DNA of 62,350 bases. Origin: Desulfurivibrionaceae bacterium. GTDB taxonomy: Bacteria; Desulfobacterota; Desulfobulbia; Desulfobulbales; UBA5123. Below are positions 53,210 to 61,604 of this stretch, in pieces; the stretch's first letter is position 1, and each line of letters begins with the position of its first letter. The stretch spans positions 1-62,350 of the forward strand of contig JAQYVW010000011.1 of assembly GCA_030145325.1 (NCBI GenBank), read 5' to 3'. The position numbers and the translations under genes are program-made. The notes below the pieces were generated by a model. It did not search any database. It was not told the origin of the DNA and saw nothing but the letters and a program-made list of their open reading frames with translations.

Positions 53210-54513
53210 TTGATTCCCTGGTCGAAAAGTTTGCCCGTAAGGAGGCCGTGGTCGGTATCGTTGGCCTGGGTTATGTGGGGTTGCCTCTTTTGCTGCGCTA
53301 TGCTGAGGCTGGTTTTCAGGTGGTCGGTTTTGATGTCGATCCGGTCAAGGTTAACAAAATTTTATGCGGTGAGAGTTATCTCCGGCATATTCCCGCTGAC
53401 AGAATCAGTGCGGCCTCAATTGGTAATAAGATTGGAGTTACCACGGACTTTGCTCGGGCCGCTGAAGTTGATGCACTACTCATCTGTGTGCCGACTCCCT
53501 TGGGTAGCCATCACGAGCCGGATCTTTCCTTCGTGGTCACTACCATTGATGAGTTGTTGCCATTCCTTCACCAGGGGCAGATTGTCTCGTTGGAAAGTAC
53601 CACTTATCCCGGTACTACCGATGAACTCATCAAGCCTCGGCTAGAGGAACGATCTTTTGTGGTGGGAGAAGATATATTTTTGGTCTACTCGCCCGAGCGG
53701 GAAGATCCGGGCAATGTTGATTTTTCCACTCGCACGATCCCTAAGGTATATGGTGGCGATACGGATAATTGCCGCAAGGCGGGGCACGCCCTTTATGGTC
53801 AGGTGATTGACCAGCTGGTGCCAGTTTCTTCGACCCAAGCCGCTGAGATGACCAAGCTCCTGGAGAATATCTATCGAGCGGTCAATATCGGTTTGGTCAA
53901 CGAACTGAAGATGGTTGCTGATCGCATGAACATCGACATCCGGGAAGTAATCGATGCCGCCGCCACCAAGCCATTTGGTTTTACTCCCTTTTATCCCGGT
54001 CCCGGCCTTGGCGGCCACTGCATCCCCATTGATCCCTTTTACCTAACCTGGAAGGCTCGGGAATTCGGCCTACATACTCGTTTTATAGAACTTGCCGGTG
54101 AGGTTAACACCACTATGCCGGAATGGGTGGTCGGGAAAGTTGCCGATAGCCTTAACGATCAGAGCAAACCGTTGCGCGGCGCTAAAATTCTTGTTCTCGG
54201 CATTGCCTATAAGAAAAATGTGGATGACCTGCGGGAATCCCCGGCGGTGGTTCTGTTAGACCTGCTCCAGCAGAAAGGGGCCGAGGTGTCGTACTCTGAT
54301 CCCCATGTCCCAAGTTTCCCTAAGATCAGAAAATTTTCCTTTACCCTTGACTCGGTTGCCTTGAGCAGGGAAACCCTCCAGGGGGTGGACTGTGTGATCA
54401 TCGCCACCAATCATGATGATGTTGATTATGAAATGGTGCGGAGCAACGCACCCTTAATTGTTGACACCCGTGGGGTGTATGTGGGTAATTTTGCTAATGT
54501 GGTAAGGGCTTGA
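53206..54513 (+). CDS. wbpA: UDP-N-acetylglucosamine 6-dehydrogenase (WbpA type)
   Basis: 435 residues from a TTG that overlaps the stop of the MarR gene (TTGA). NAD-binding [20 protein letters not shown], catalytic cysteine in [19 protein letters not shown], and SPEREDPGN, typical for UDP-GlcNAc/UDP-GalNAc dehydrogenases. It makes a UDP-aminosugar uronic acid. Translational coupling to the regulator is likely. Confidence 0.88.
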   Translation: MIDSLVEKFARKEAVVGIVGLGYVGLPLLLRYAEAGFQVVGFDVDPVKVNKILCGESYLRHIPADRISAASIGNKIGVTTDFARAAEVDALLICVPTPLGSHHEPDLSFVVTTIDELLPFLHQGQIVSLESTTYPGTTDELIKPRLEERSFVVGEDIFLVYSPEREDPGNVDFSTRTIPKVYGGDTDNCRKAGHALYGQVIDQLVPVSSTQAAEMTKLLENIYRAVNIGLVNELKMVADRMNIDIREVIDAAATKPFGFTPFYPGPGLGGHCIPIDPFYLTWKAREFGLHTRFIELAGEVNTTMPEWVVGKVADSLNDQSKPLRGAKILVLGIAYKKNVDDLRESPAVVLLDLLQQKGAEVSYSDPHVPSFPKIRKFSFTLDSVALSRETLQGVDCVIIATNHDDVDYEMVRSNAPLIVDTRGVYVGNFANVVRA

Positions 54514-54853
54514 GCAAGTTGTTGGTGTTTCTGGTACGACTGGGAAAAGGGTTTTGCGAGACCTGGTATTTTGTCTGTTCTGGTTTGTTGGTGATAATGC
54601 GCCCGCTTGACTCCTACTACTGATTTGAATCTCAATAACTGTGGTCCCCTTGGTTAAGTTGCAAGCGCATTGTACTAGTGCTATGTTGTCTAGTTTTAGA
54701 CTTGGGAGGGGCAGAGTATGTTGAATAATATAAAAATGGAAGAGCGTCTCTCTTATGTTTTTCTTGTGTACTGTGGGAATTTTCTGAACTCTTGAACAGA
54801 ATGTTGATATTTTATCTGAAATATAATTATATAAAATGAGGAATTATTAAAAA
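54514..54853. other. A/T-rich intergenic region before pseB
   Basis: 340 bp with no gene. Base composition falls sharply. A possible promoter is TTGATA (near 54803) with TTATAT 17 bp on, about 25 bp before pseB. The pse block probably has its own promoter and may be a separate acquisition. Confidence 0.35.
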
Positions 54854-55864
54854 ATGCTATCAAATAAATCCATCCTTATAACTGGCGGTACCGGTTCGTT
54901 TGGTAAAGCTTTTGTGCAAACATTGCTTGAGCGTTATCCCACAATTAAGAGATTGGTGGTGTTTTCTCGGGATGAGTTGAAGCAATTTGAAATGGAGCAA
55001 CAGTTTTCCGGCAAGCAATACGCTGGGATTAGATACTTTATCGGCGATGTGCGAGACCAACCTCGTTTGCGTCGTGCTCTTGAGGGTATTGATGTTGTTA
55101 TCCATGCCGCAGCGCTCAAGCAGGTTCCGGCGGCAGAGTACAACCCTTTTGAATGTATAAAGACCAACGTTCTTGGTGCTCAGAATCTGATTGAGGCTTG
55201 TCTGGACAGTAAGGTGCAAAATGTGGTGGCACTCTCCACAGATAAGGCGGCTGCGCCCATCAATCTTTATGGTGCCACCAAGCTTTGTTCGGACAAACTT
55301 TTTGTGGCGGCAAATAACATCAGGGGGGGGCGTGACATCCGCTTTAGTGTGGTGCGCTATGGTAATGTTATGGGCAGTCGCGGTTCGGTGGTTCCGTTTT
55401 TTCTTGAAAAGCGCTCGGGTGGGGTTCTTCCGATTACCGATGCGGAGATGACCCGTTTTAATATCAGTTTGCAAGATGGTGTTGATATGGTGTTGTGGTC
55501 AATTGAAAATGCTTGGGGAGGCGAAGTGTTGGTGCCGAAAATTCCTTCATATCGGGTTACGGATCTGGCCCAGGCCATCGGCCCTGAATGCGAACATCCT
55601 GTTATTGGAGTGCGTCCTGGCGAGAAAATCCATGAAGAAATGATTACTGCGAGCGATAGTTTCAATACCGTCGATATGGGCAAATATTTTGCTATTTTGC
55701 CGGTGGGAGCTGAGTACTCAATACAGGACTATTGTGAAAAGGTTGGAGCAACGCCGGTCAAACAGGGTTTTGCTTATAACAGTGGTAGTAATCCTGATTT
55801 CTTGACCGTGGATGAATTGCGGGAGTTGATTAACGCACAGGTCGATTCCACCCATAGCGTTTGA
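54854..55864 (+). CDS. pseB: UDP-N-acetylglucosamine 4,6-dehydratase (inverting)
   Basis: 336 residues, SDR fold. GGTGSFGKAFVQTLL binds NADP; ALKQVPAAEYNPFECIKTNV and INLYGATKLCSDKLF carry the catalytic Lys/Tyr region of PseB/FlaA1. First step of pseudaminic acid synthesis. It overlaps the possible TTG start of pseC. Confidence 0.95.
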   Translation: MLSNKSILITGGTGSFGKAFVQTLLERYPTIKRLVVFSRDELKQFEMEQQFSGKQYAGIRYFIGDVRDQPRLRRALEGIDVVIHAAALKQVPAAEYNPFECIKTNVLGAQNLIEACLDSKVQNVVALSTDKAAAPINLYGATKLCSDKLFVAANNIRGGRDIRFSVVRYGNVMGSRGSVVPFFLEKRSGGVLPITDAEMTRFNISLQDGVDMVLWSIENAWGGEVLVPKIPSYRVTDLAQAIGPECEHPVIGVRPGEKIHEEMITASDSFNTVDMGKYFAILPVGAEYSIQDYCEKVGATPVKQGFAYNSGSNPDFLTVDELRELINAQVDSTHSV

Positions 55865-55875
55865 GCACAGAAGAT

Positions 55876-57030
55876 ATGATTCCTTACGGTCGCCAAGATA
55901 TCTCTGAAGCTGACATTCAGTCAGTGGTGGATGTCCTGCGCTCAGACTATCTCACTCAAGGTCCGGCTGTGCCCGCCTTTGAAAAAGCTCTTGCTGATTA
56001 TTGTGGCAGTCAGCATGCTGTGGCAGTCAATAGTGCCACCAGCGCTTTACATATTGCCTGCCTTTCCCTCGGGGTTGGGGCGGGCGATGTGGTTTGGACG
56101 ACTCCGGTTACCTTTGTGGCTAGTGCCAATTGTGCTCTGTATTGTGGTGCTAGGGTAGATTTCGTGGACATCGATCCTTGTACCTATAATATGAGCGTGG
56201 AGTGCTTGGCGGAAAAATTGTCCCATGCAGAAAAAAGCGGCAAGCTCCCCAAGGTTGTGATTCCTGTGCATCTATGCGGCCAGCCCTGTGATATGGCGGC
56301 CATTCATGTTCTTCGGCAGCGATACGGGTTCAAGGTCATTGAAGATGCTTCGCATGCCATTGGCGGCAAATATCGCGGGGAACCCATCGGTAACTGTAGT
56401 TACAGCGACATAACGGTATTCAGTTTTCATCCGGTCAAGATTATCACTACGGCCGAAGGTGGTATGGCGCTGACCAATGATGCGACGCTGGCCAAGCGCA
56501 TGCAGTTATTGCGTTGCCATGGCATTACTCGCGATGTAAACGAAATGACCCATGAGCCGGATGGCCCTTGGTACTATCAGCAGGTTGACCTTGGTTTCAA
56601 CTATCGGATGACCGACTTACAGGGTGCTCTAGGGTTGAGTCAAATGTCGCGGCTGGACGAATTCGTTGCCAATCGCCACAATATTGCTAAGCGGTATGAC
56701 AGGCTTTTGGTTGATTTGCCAGTGGTTACCCCTTGGCAGCATAAGGACAGCTATTCAGGTCTGCACTTGTACGTAATTCGTCTGAAGCTTGCTGAAATCA
56801 GCAAAACACATCGCCAGGTATTTGAAGAATTGCGTGCCGCCGGTCTTGGCGTGAATTTGCATTATATTCCTATTTATAGGCAACCTTATTATCAAAAGTT
56901 TGGCTTCGAAGCGGGAACTTTTCCTGTATCGGAATGCTATTATAACGAAGCCATTTCACTCCCTATGTATCCTGCGCTTGCAATCGAGCTGCAGGACAAG
57001 GTTATCGGCTCGCTAAAACGAATTATGTGA
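55876..57030 (+). CDS. pseC: UDP-4-amino-4,6-dideoxy-N-acetyl-beta-L-altrosamine transaminase
   Basis: 384 residues starting MIPYGRQDISEADIQSV, the usual PseC beginning; a TTG at 55861 would add five residues. DegT-type PLP enzyme: EDASHAIGGKYRG, FSFHPVKIITTAEGGMAL (PLP Lys in HPVK), and NYRMTDLQGALGLSQM. It aminates the PseB product. Confidence 0.95.
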   Translation: MIPYGRQDISEADIQSVVDVLRSDYLTQGPAVPAFEKALADYCGSQHAVAVNSATSALHIACLSLGVGAGDVVWTTPVTFVASANCALYCGARVDFVDIDPCTYNMSVECLAEKLSHAEKSGKLPKVVIPVHLCGQPCDMAAIHVLRQRYGFKVIEDASHAIGGKYRGEPIGNCSYSDITVFSFHPVKIITTAEGGMALTNDATLAKRMQLLRCHGITRDVNEMTHEPDGPWYYQQVDLGFNYRMTDLQGALGLSQMSRLDEFVANRHNIAKRYDRLLVDLPVVTPWQHKDSYSGLHLYVIRLKLAEISKTHRQVFEELRAAGLGVNLHYIPIYRQPYYQKFGFEAGTFPVSECYYNEAISLPMYPALAIELQDKVIGSLKRIM

Positions 57031-57062
57031 GCAACTTCTATTAATCTCAGCGAGAACAAGTT

Positions 57063-58139
57063 ATGAGAGAGAGCAGTACCATTCAAATTAATGAAACTTT
57101 GATAGGTGATGATGTTCCGTGTTTTATTACCTTTGAGGCAGGCCCTACTCATCAAGGGTTGCAGTCAGCAAAACGTTTGGCAAAGCACGCACACGAAGCT
57201 GGTGGAAATGCCATCAAGTTTCAGGTGTTTGATCCTTTGAGATTGGTCGCTGATCCCACCTTGCCATTTACGTATCAAGTGCTTGCCGATGTGGCTACGG
57301 AAAAAATGGAAACCGTCACCGAGCCTCTCAGCGACATACTCTTACGTAGACAATTAAAGATGGAGGAATGGCGTGAACTGAAGCAGTATTGTGACGAAAT
57401 CGGTTTAGCTTTTTTTGCCACGGCCTGTTTTCATGAGGACGTCGATTTTCTTGTCGAAATAGGATGTCAGTCGATCAAAATAGCATCGGCGGATGTTAAT
57501 CATATACCGTTTATACGTTATGCTGCGCGGACAGGACTCTGCATTCAGGTGGACACGGGTATGTCTTCCCTTGGCGAAATTGAACATGCCGTGGATGCCA
57601 TCAGAGAAGAGGGCAATGAAAATATAATTATTCATCACTGTCCGTCGGGCTATCCTGCTCACATAGAGAGTATTAACTTGAGAGTTATTCCGAATATTAA
57701 ACGGTTGTTTGGCTACCCGGTAGCTTTTTCCGACCATAGCCCTGGCTGGGATATGGATATTGCCGCGCTGGCAGTCGGTGCAAATATGCTTGAGAAAACC
57801 ATTACCGAGGATCGAACCATTCGCTCAGTGGAGCATGTCATGTCTTTAGAACCGCAAGATATGCGCAGATTTGTCGAAGTGATTCGTGAGATGGAGGTGG
57901 CACTTGGAAACCCTAGGCGAGTGTTGTCCGATGATGAACGTAAAAAGGGTAATGCCATTCGCCGCAGCCTACATGTTGCCAGCGATTTACCTGCCGGCCA
58001 TGTCTTGACTGAGGGTGACATTGATTACCGACGACCTGGCACTGGCATAACCCCCGATAGGTTGCAGGAGGTGCTCACGAGGCCCCTCAGATTAAAAAAA
58101 TCAGCCGGTCAGCGGTTGGAATGGGATGATTTGGGATAA
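57063..58139 (+). CDS. pseI: NeuB-family sialic acid synthase, probable pseudaminic acid synthase
   Basis: 358 residues. The N-terminal TIM barrel has EAGPTHQGLQSAKRLAKHA (divergent from the usual ExxxNHxG), ACFHEDVDFL, SIKIASADVNHIPF and SDHSPGWDMDIAALAVGA. A C-terminal SAF/antifreeze-like domain follows (IRRSLHVASDLPAGHVLTEGD). It condenses PEP with the altropyranose from PseG. Exact sugar (Pse or a relative) inferred from neighbours. Its stop overlaps the hisH-like ATG by one base. Confidence 0.8.
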   Translation: MRESSTIQINETLIGDDVPCFITFEAGPTHQGLQSAKRLAKHAHEAGGNAIKFQVFDPLRLVADPTLPFTYQVLADVATEKMETVTEPLSDILLRRQLKMEEWRELKQYCDEIGLAFFATACFHEDVDFLVEIGCQSIKIASADVNHIPFIRYAARTGLCIQVDTGMSSLGEIEHAVDAIREEGNENIIIHHCPSGYPAHIESINLRVIPNIKRLFGYPVAFSDHSPGWDMDIAALAVGANMLEKTITEDRTIRSVEHVMSLEPQDMRRFVEVIREMEVALGNPRRVLSDDERKKGNAIRRSLHVASDLPAGHVLTEGDIDYRRPGTGITPDRLQEVLTRPLRLKKSAGQRLEWDDLG

Positions 58140-58762
58140 TGGAGTCAGAAACTGTTGCTATTGTTGATTACGGAATGGGTAATTTGCGCTCGGTGCAAAA
58201 TGCCATAGAGCACTTGGGTGGCAAGTCCGTCATTGTCGCTAGCCCCTTGGAATTATCTGCCTACGATAAAATTATTCTTCCTGGTGTGGGCGCTTTTGGA
58301 CAAGCAATTTCTTGTTTGCATCAAACCGGTCTTGCCGAAGCCTTACATGAACGTCGTGCGAAAGGTGCGCACATTTTAGGTATTTGCCTCGGTATGCAAT
58401 TGATGTGTAGCTCTTCAGAGGAAGAGGGCATGCATGAAGGTCTGAATTGGTTTGCAGCGCGAGTGAAACGATTCTTGCCGAATACCGGATTGTCTGTTCC
58501 ACACATGGGGTGGAACGGAGTAGAGTTTGCGCGACCTGATCCTGTTTTGGCTGGGTTAAGTTCTGGCAGCGATGCATACTTTGTGCATAGCTACCATGTG
58601 CATTCAGATGAGCCAACAGATGTACTAGCGAGTACAGATTACGGACTTCGTTTTTGTTCTATGATTCAGCGCGGTAATGTGCGCGGCATTCAATTTCATC
58701 CGGAAAAAAGTCAGGAATTTGGTTTGGCTATTATCCGCAACTACCTGGAGATGTCGTGCTAA
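58139..58762 (+). CDS. hisH: HisH-like glutamine amidotransferase subunit for glycan amidination
   Basis: 207 residues, class I glutaminase with DYGMGNLRSVQNAIEHLG, nucleophile GICLGMQLM and HPEKSQEFG (His/Glu). No histidine-synthesis genes are near; with the HisF-like gene and PseA/WbpG downstream it should release ammonia for the amidotransferase, as HisH2/HisF2 do with WbpG in Pseudomonas O-antigen synthesis. Confidence 0.88.
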   Translation: MESETVAIVDYGMGNLRSVQNAIEHLGGKSVIVASPLELSAYDKIILPGVGAFGQAISCLHQTGLAEALHERRAKGAHILGICLGMQLMCSSSEEEGMHEGLNWFAARVKRFLPNTGLSVPHMGWNGVEFARPDPVLAGLSSGSDAYFVHSYHVHSDEPTDVLASTDYGLRFCSMIQRGNVRGIQFHPEKSQEFGLAIIRNYLEMSC

Positions 58763-59538
58763 AAAAACGTCTGATAGCCGTGTTGATTCTGCGTGATGGT
58801 CAAGTAGTACAAAGTGTCCGATTTAAACATACGAATGTTATTCATTACGATGCTGTTCACGCAATGGAAGCTTTTAACAAATGGGCAGTAGACGAGATTG
58901 TTATACTTAACGTGAGTCGAGACGTAGCAAGTCGTGATAAGTTTGCAGAGATAATTGAACGAATTTCCTGCCATTGTTTTGTGCCGCTTGCTGCGGGGGG
59001 ATGGATTGATGGTGAAGATTATGCGCAAAGACTTTTGCGAAGTGGTGCAGACAAATTAGTTATAAACACCAGCCTTGCTGATGACCCGGAACTTGTTAGC
59101 CGTCTTGCAATGCGTTATGGACGGCAATGTATTGTTGCGTCTATGGATGTGAAGCGGGATGCTTCAGGGTTGCCACAAATAGCGCTTGATCGTGGTAGTC
59201 GTGTTGTTGACATAACACCAGAGGCATGGGCGTGTAAAGCTGTGGAGTTGGGGGCTGGGGAAATATTATTTAATTCAATTGATCATGATGGTGCTCGAAA
59301 AGGCTATGATATCGAATCTATCCAGAAGATTTGTGAAGCAGTCGAGGTTCCCGTTATTGCATTTGGCGGGGTATTTAGTTGGAGTCACCTGGTTGAAGGT
59401 ATTAATGCCGGATCTGCTGCTGTTGCAGTTGCCAATCAGTTTCATTATACAGAACAAAGTACTCGTAAAGCCAAAACATATCTTGCTGAGGCAGGAGTTT
59501 TGGTTCGGCAGCAAGGGCAAATTCACGTTTCAGTATAA
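58756..59538 (+). CDS. hisF: HisF-like ammonia-channel subunit for glycan amidination
   Basis: 260-residue (beta/alpha)8 barrel from a GTG that overlaps the hisH-like stop. In true HisF the first strand reads CLDVKDG with catalytic Asp11; here it is VLILRDG, so that Asp is Ile. The second catalytic Asp region (ASMDVKRD) remains, as do LAAGGWIDG and IAFGGVFSW. Loss of Asp11 supports a role only as ammonia conduit for PseA. Confidence 0.87.
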   Translation: MLKKRLIAVLILRDGQVVQSVRFKHTNVIHYDAVHAMEAFNKWAVDEIVILNVSRDVASRDKFAEIIERISCHCFVPLAAGGWIDGEDYAQRLLRSGADKLVINTSLADDPELVSRLAMRYGRQCIVASMDVKRDASGLPQIALDRGSRVVDITPEAWACKAVELGAGEILFNSIDHDGARKGYDIESIQKICEAVEVPVIAFGGVFSWSHLVEGINAGSAAVAVANQFHYTEQSTRKAKTYLAEAGVLVRQQGQIHVSV

Positions 59539-59600
59539 GCTTGCTCTTTTATGTAATGAATCAAATAATGGAATTTTGAAGAATTAGAAAAGGAGTCTAT

Positions 59601-60896
59601 ATGAAGTATTGTGCCAGATGTCTCTATCCTGAAAATGCTCGCCCAACTATCATTTTAGATGAAGAAGGCGTGTGTAGTGGTTGTCGTTACCATGAAAGTA
59701 GAAGCAAGCAGCTTGATATTAATTGGGAAGAGCGTGTTGAAATGCTTGTGCAAATTCTTGAAGAAGCCAAGCAAATGGCCAAGAAAAGAGGCAATAGTCA
59801 TGATTGTATTGTGCCTGTTTCTGGTGGTAAAGACTCACATTTTCAGGTGTGGTTGCTGAAGGAAAAATATGGAATGAACCCATTACTGGTTACTTTTAAC
59901 CATGCTTACAATACCCCGGCAGGAAATCGTAACCTCGCTAATTTGGTCGAAAAATCTGGTTGTGACTTAGTGCGTTATACCGCAGGCCTTGACTCCGTTC
60001 GACGCATTTCTCGTTACATGCTGAAAGAAGTGGGTGATTTGACTTGGCATTATCATGCCGGTATTAGGACCTATCCTTTTCAGGTCGCGGTTGAACGCAA
60101 TATTCCCCTTATCGTCTGGGGAGAACATGGCTTTGCCGAACTAACAGGGATTGTGTCGCTGGAAGACTTTGTTGAATTTACCCGATGGACTCGTAAAGAA
60201 CATGATATGCGTGGTTACGAGCCACAAGATTTGGTAGGCAAGGGCGGAATTACTGTTCAAGACATTGCTCCATATGTATATCCATCAGACGAAGATATTG
60301 CCCGGGTCGGGGTCCGTGGTATCTATCTATCTAATTTTGTTTACTGGAATGCCACTCGCCAAGCCGAACAGATGATGAAAACCTGGGATTTTGCACCGAT
60401 AACGTTCGAACGTGAGCGTTCGTTTAATTTGCATGGAAAGATCGAAGACCATGCTAACGATGTTCATGATTATTTGAAATATCTCAAGTTCGGTTACGGC
60501 CGAGCTACCGATGATGCGAGTATGGAAATTAGACATGGGCGCATGTCTCGAGAAGAAGGGATGGCTATGGTCAAGCGTTATGATGATCGAGAGCCTTCTA
60601 CTCTTGAGTTCTATTGTGATTTTCTCGGTATAACCAAGCAGCAGTTCTATGACTGGGTTGAACCAATGCGCGACGCAAATTTATGGGAAAAAAATGCGGC
60701 AGGCGAATGGGAGGCCCAGGATGCCGTTTATCGCCATGATATTGGAGAGATAGAAGAGCGATCCAGGGTAACGCCTTCAGAAGAACGCACTTTGTCTGAG
60801 GCGAATCGTCGCATGTATTATAATCCTGCGAATCCTCCCCTCGAATCTGGGGAATTATCGTTGGATCAGCCAAGTCCTTCTTTTAAGGTTGTTTGA
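59601..60896 (+). CDS. pseA: N-acetyl sugar amidotransferase (PseA/WbpG family)
   Basis: 431 residues. An N-terminal zinc-type CARCLYPENARPT and CSGCRYHES, then a PP-loop ATP site PVSGGKDSHFQVWLL. This family turns an N-acetyl group into acetamidino using ammonia, here probably on pseudaminic acid or a precursor. AAGGAG precedes ATG 59601. Partners are the HisH/HisF-like proteins just upstream. Confidence 0.92.
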   Translation: MKYCARCLYPENARPTIILDEEGVCSGCRYHESRSKQLDINWEERVEMLVQILEEAKQMAKKRGNSHDCIVPVSGGKDSHFQVWLLKEKYGMNPLLVTFNHAYNTPAGNRNLANLVEKSGCDLVRYTAGLDSVRRISRYMLKEVGDLTWHYHAGIRTYPFQVAVERNIPLIVWGEHGFAELTGIVSLEDFVEFTRWTRKEHDMRGYEPQDLVGKGGITVQDIAPYVYPSDEDIARVGVRGIYLSNFVYWNATRQAEQMMKTWDFAPITFERERSFNLHGKIEDHANDVHDYLKYLKFGYGRATDDASMEIRHGRMSREEGMAMVKRYDDREPSTLEFYCDFLGITKQQFYDWVEPMRDANLWEKNAAGEWEAQDAVYRHDIGEIEERSRVTPSEERTLSEANRRMYYNPANPPLESGELSLDQPSPSFKVV

Positions 60897-60900
60897 GCGT

Positions 60901-61575
60901 ATGTCTATAGTAGCGCTAATTCCTGCAAGGGGTGGTTCCAAACGGTTGCCACGTAAGAATATTACGGAAGTGGGGGGGGTGCCCATGTTGGCGCACCCCA
61001 TTATGGCTGCCCGAGCATCTGGATTGTTTGAACATATATATGTCTCCACCGAAGATGCAGAGATTGCCGCGACGGCGAATCAGTTCGGTGCTGAGATAAT
61101 TGAACGGCCCATGGAAATTGCTATGGATCGTTCTACTGTTGTAGAAGTTTGTATTCATGCTCTGGAAACCAATCCTGATATTGAAATCCTGTGCTGCATT
61201 TACGCCACGGCCGTTTTGTTAACTCCCGAAACACTTATTCTTGCGCATACATTGTTGGATGGTGAATCTGAAGCAGATTTTGTGATGGGTGTCTCTGAGT
61301 ATGAACACCCTCCTCTCCAAGCGTTAAAGTCTGATGATAATGGGTACCTTTCATATCAGTGGCCGGAGTGGCGGGGCGTTCAGTCCCAGTTTCAGCCGCA
61401 CCTTGTTGTTAGTAATGGAACTTTTTATTGGGCTCGTAGGCAAGCTTTACTAGAGGAAAAATCCTTTTACGGACATCGTTTAAGAGGTGCCATCGTCCCG
61501 CCTGTAGAGGTTTCAGATATCGATACTCGAGAAGATTTAGTCCGAGTCGTTAGCATGTTAAATAGTAAGCATTAG
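60901..61575 (+). CDS. pseF: Pseudaminic acid cytidylyltransferase
   Basis: 224 residues from ATG 60901; a TTG at 60889 is possible. CTP-binding IPARGGSKRLPRKNI, then STEDAEIAATA and SDIDTREDL are typical for CMP-sialic-acid-type synthetases of the PseF kind. It activates the sugar as CMP-Pse. Confidence 0.92.
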   Translation: MSIVALIPARGGSKRLPRKNITEVGGVPMLAHPIMAARASGLFEHIYVSTEDAEIAATANQFGAEIIERPMEIAMDRSTVVEVCIHALETNPDIEILCCIYATAVLLTPETLILAHTLLDGESEADFVMGVSEYEHPPLQALKSDDNGYLSYQWPEWRGVQSQFQPHLVVSNGTFYWARRQALLEEKSFYGHRLRGAIVPPVEVSDIDTREDLVRVVSMLNSKH

Positions 61576-61604
61576 CTGGTGGTTCGTTGAGCGTATATGA
61601 AAAA

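Noticed and set aside
58139-59538. hisH and hisF as part of histidine biosynthesis
   Set aside because: No other his genes nearby, catalytic Asp11 of HisF lost, and both are embedded in the Pse/amidotransferase cluster.
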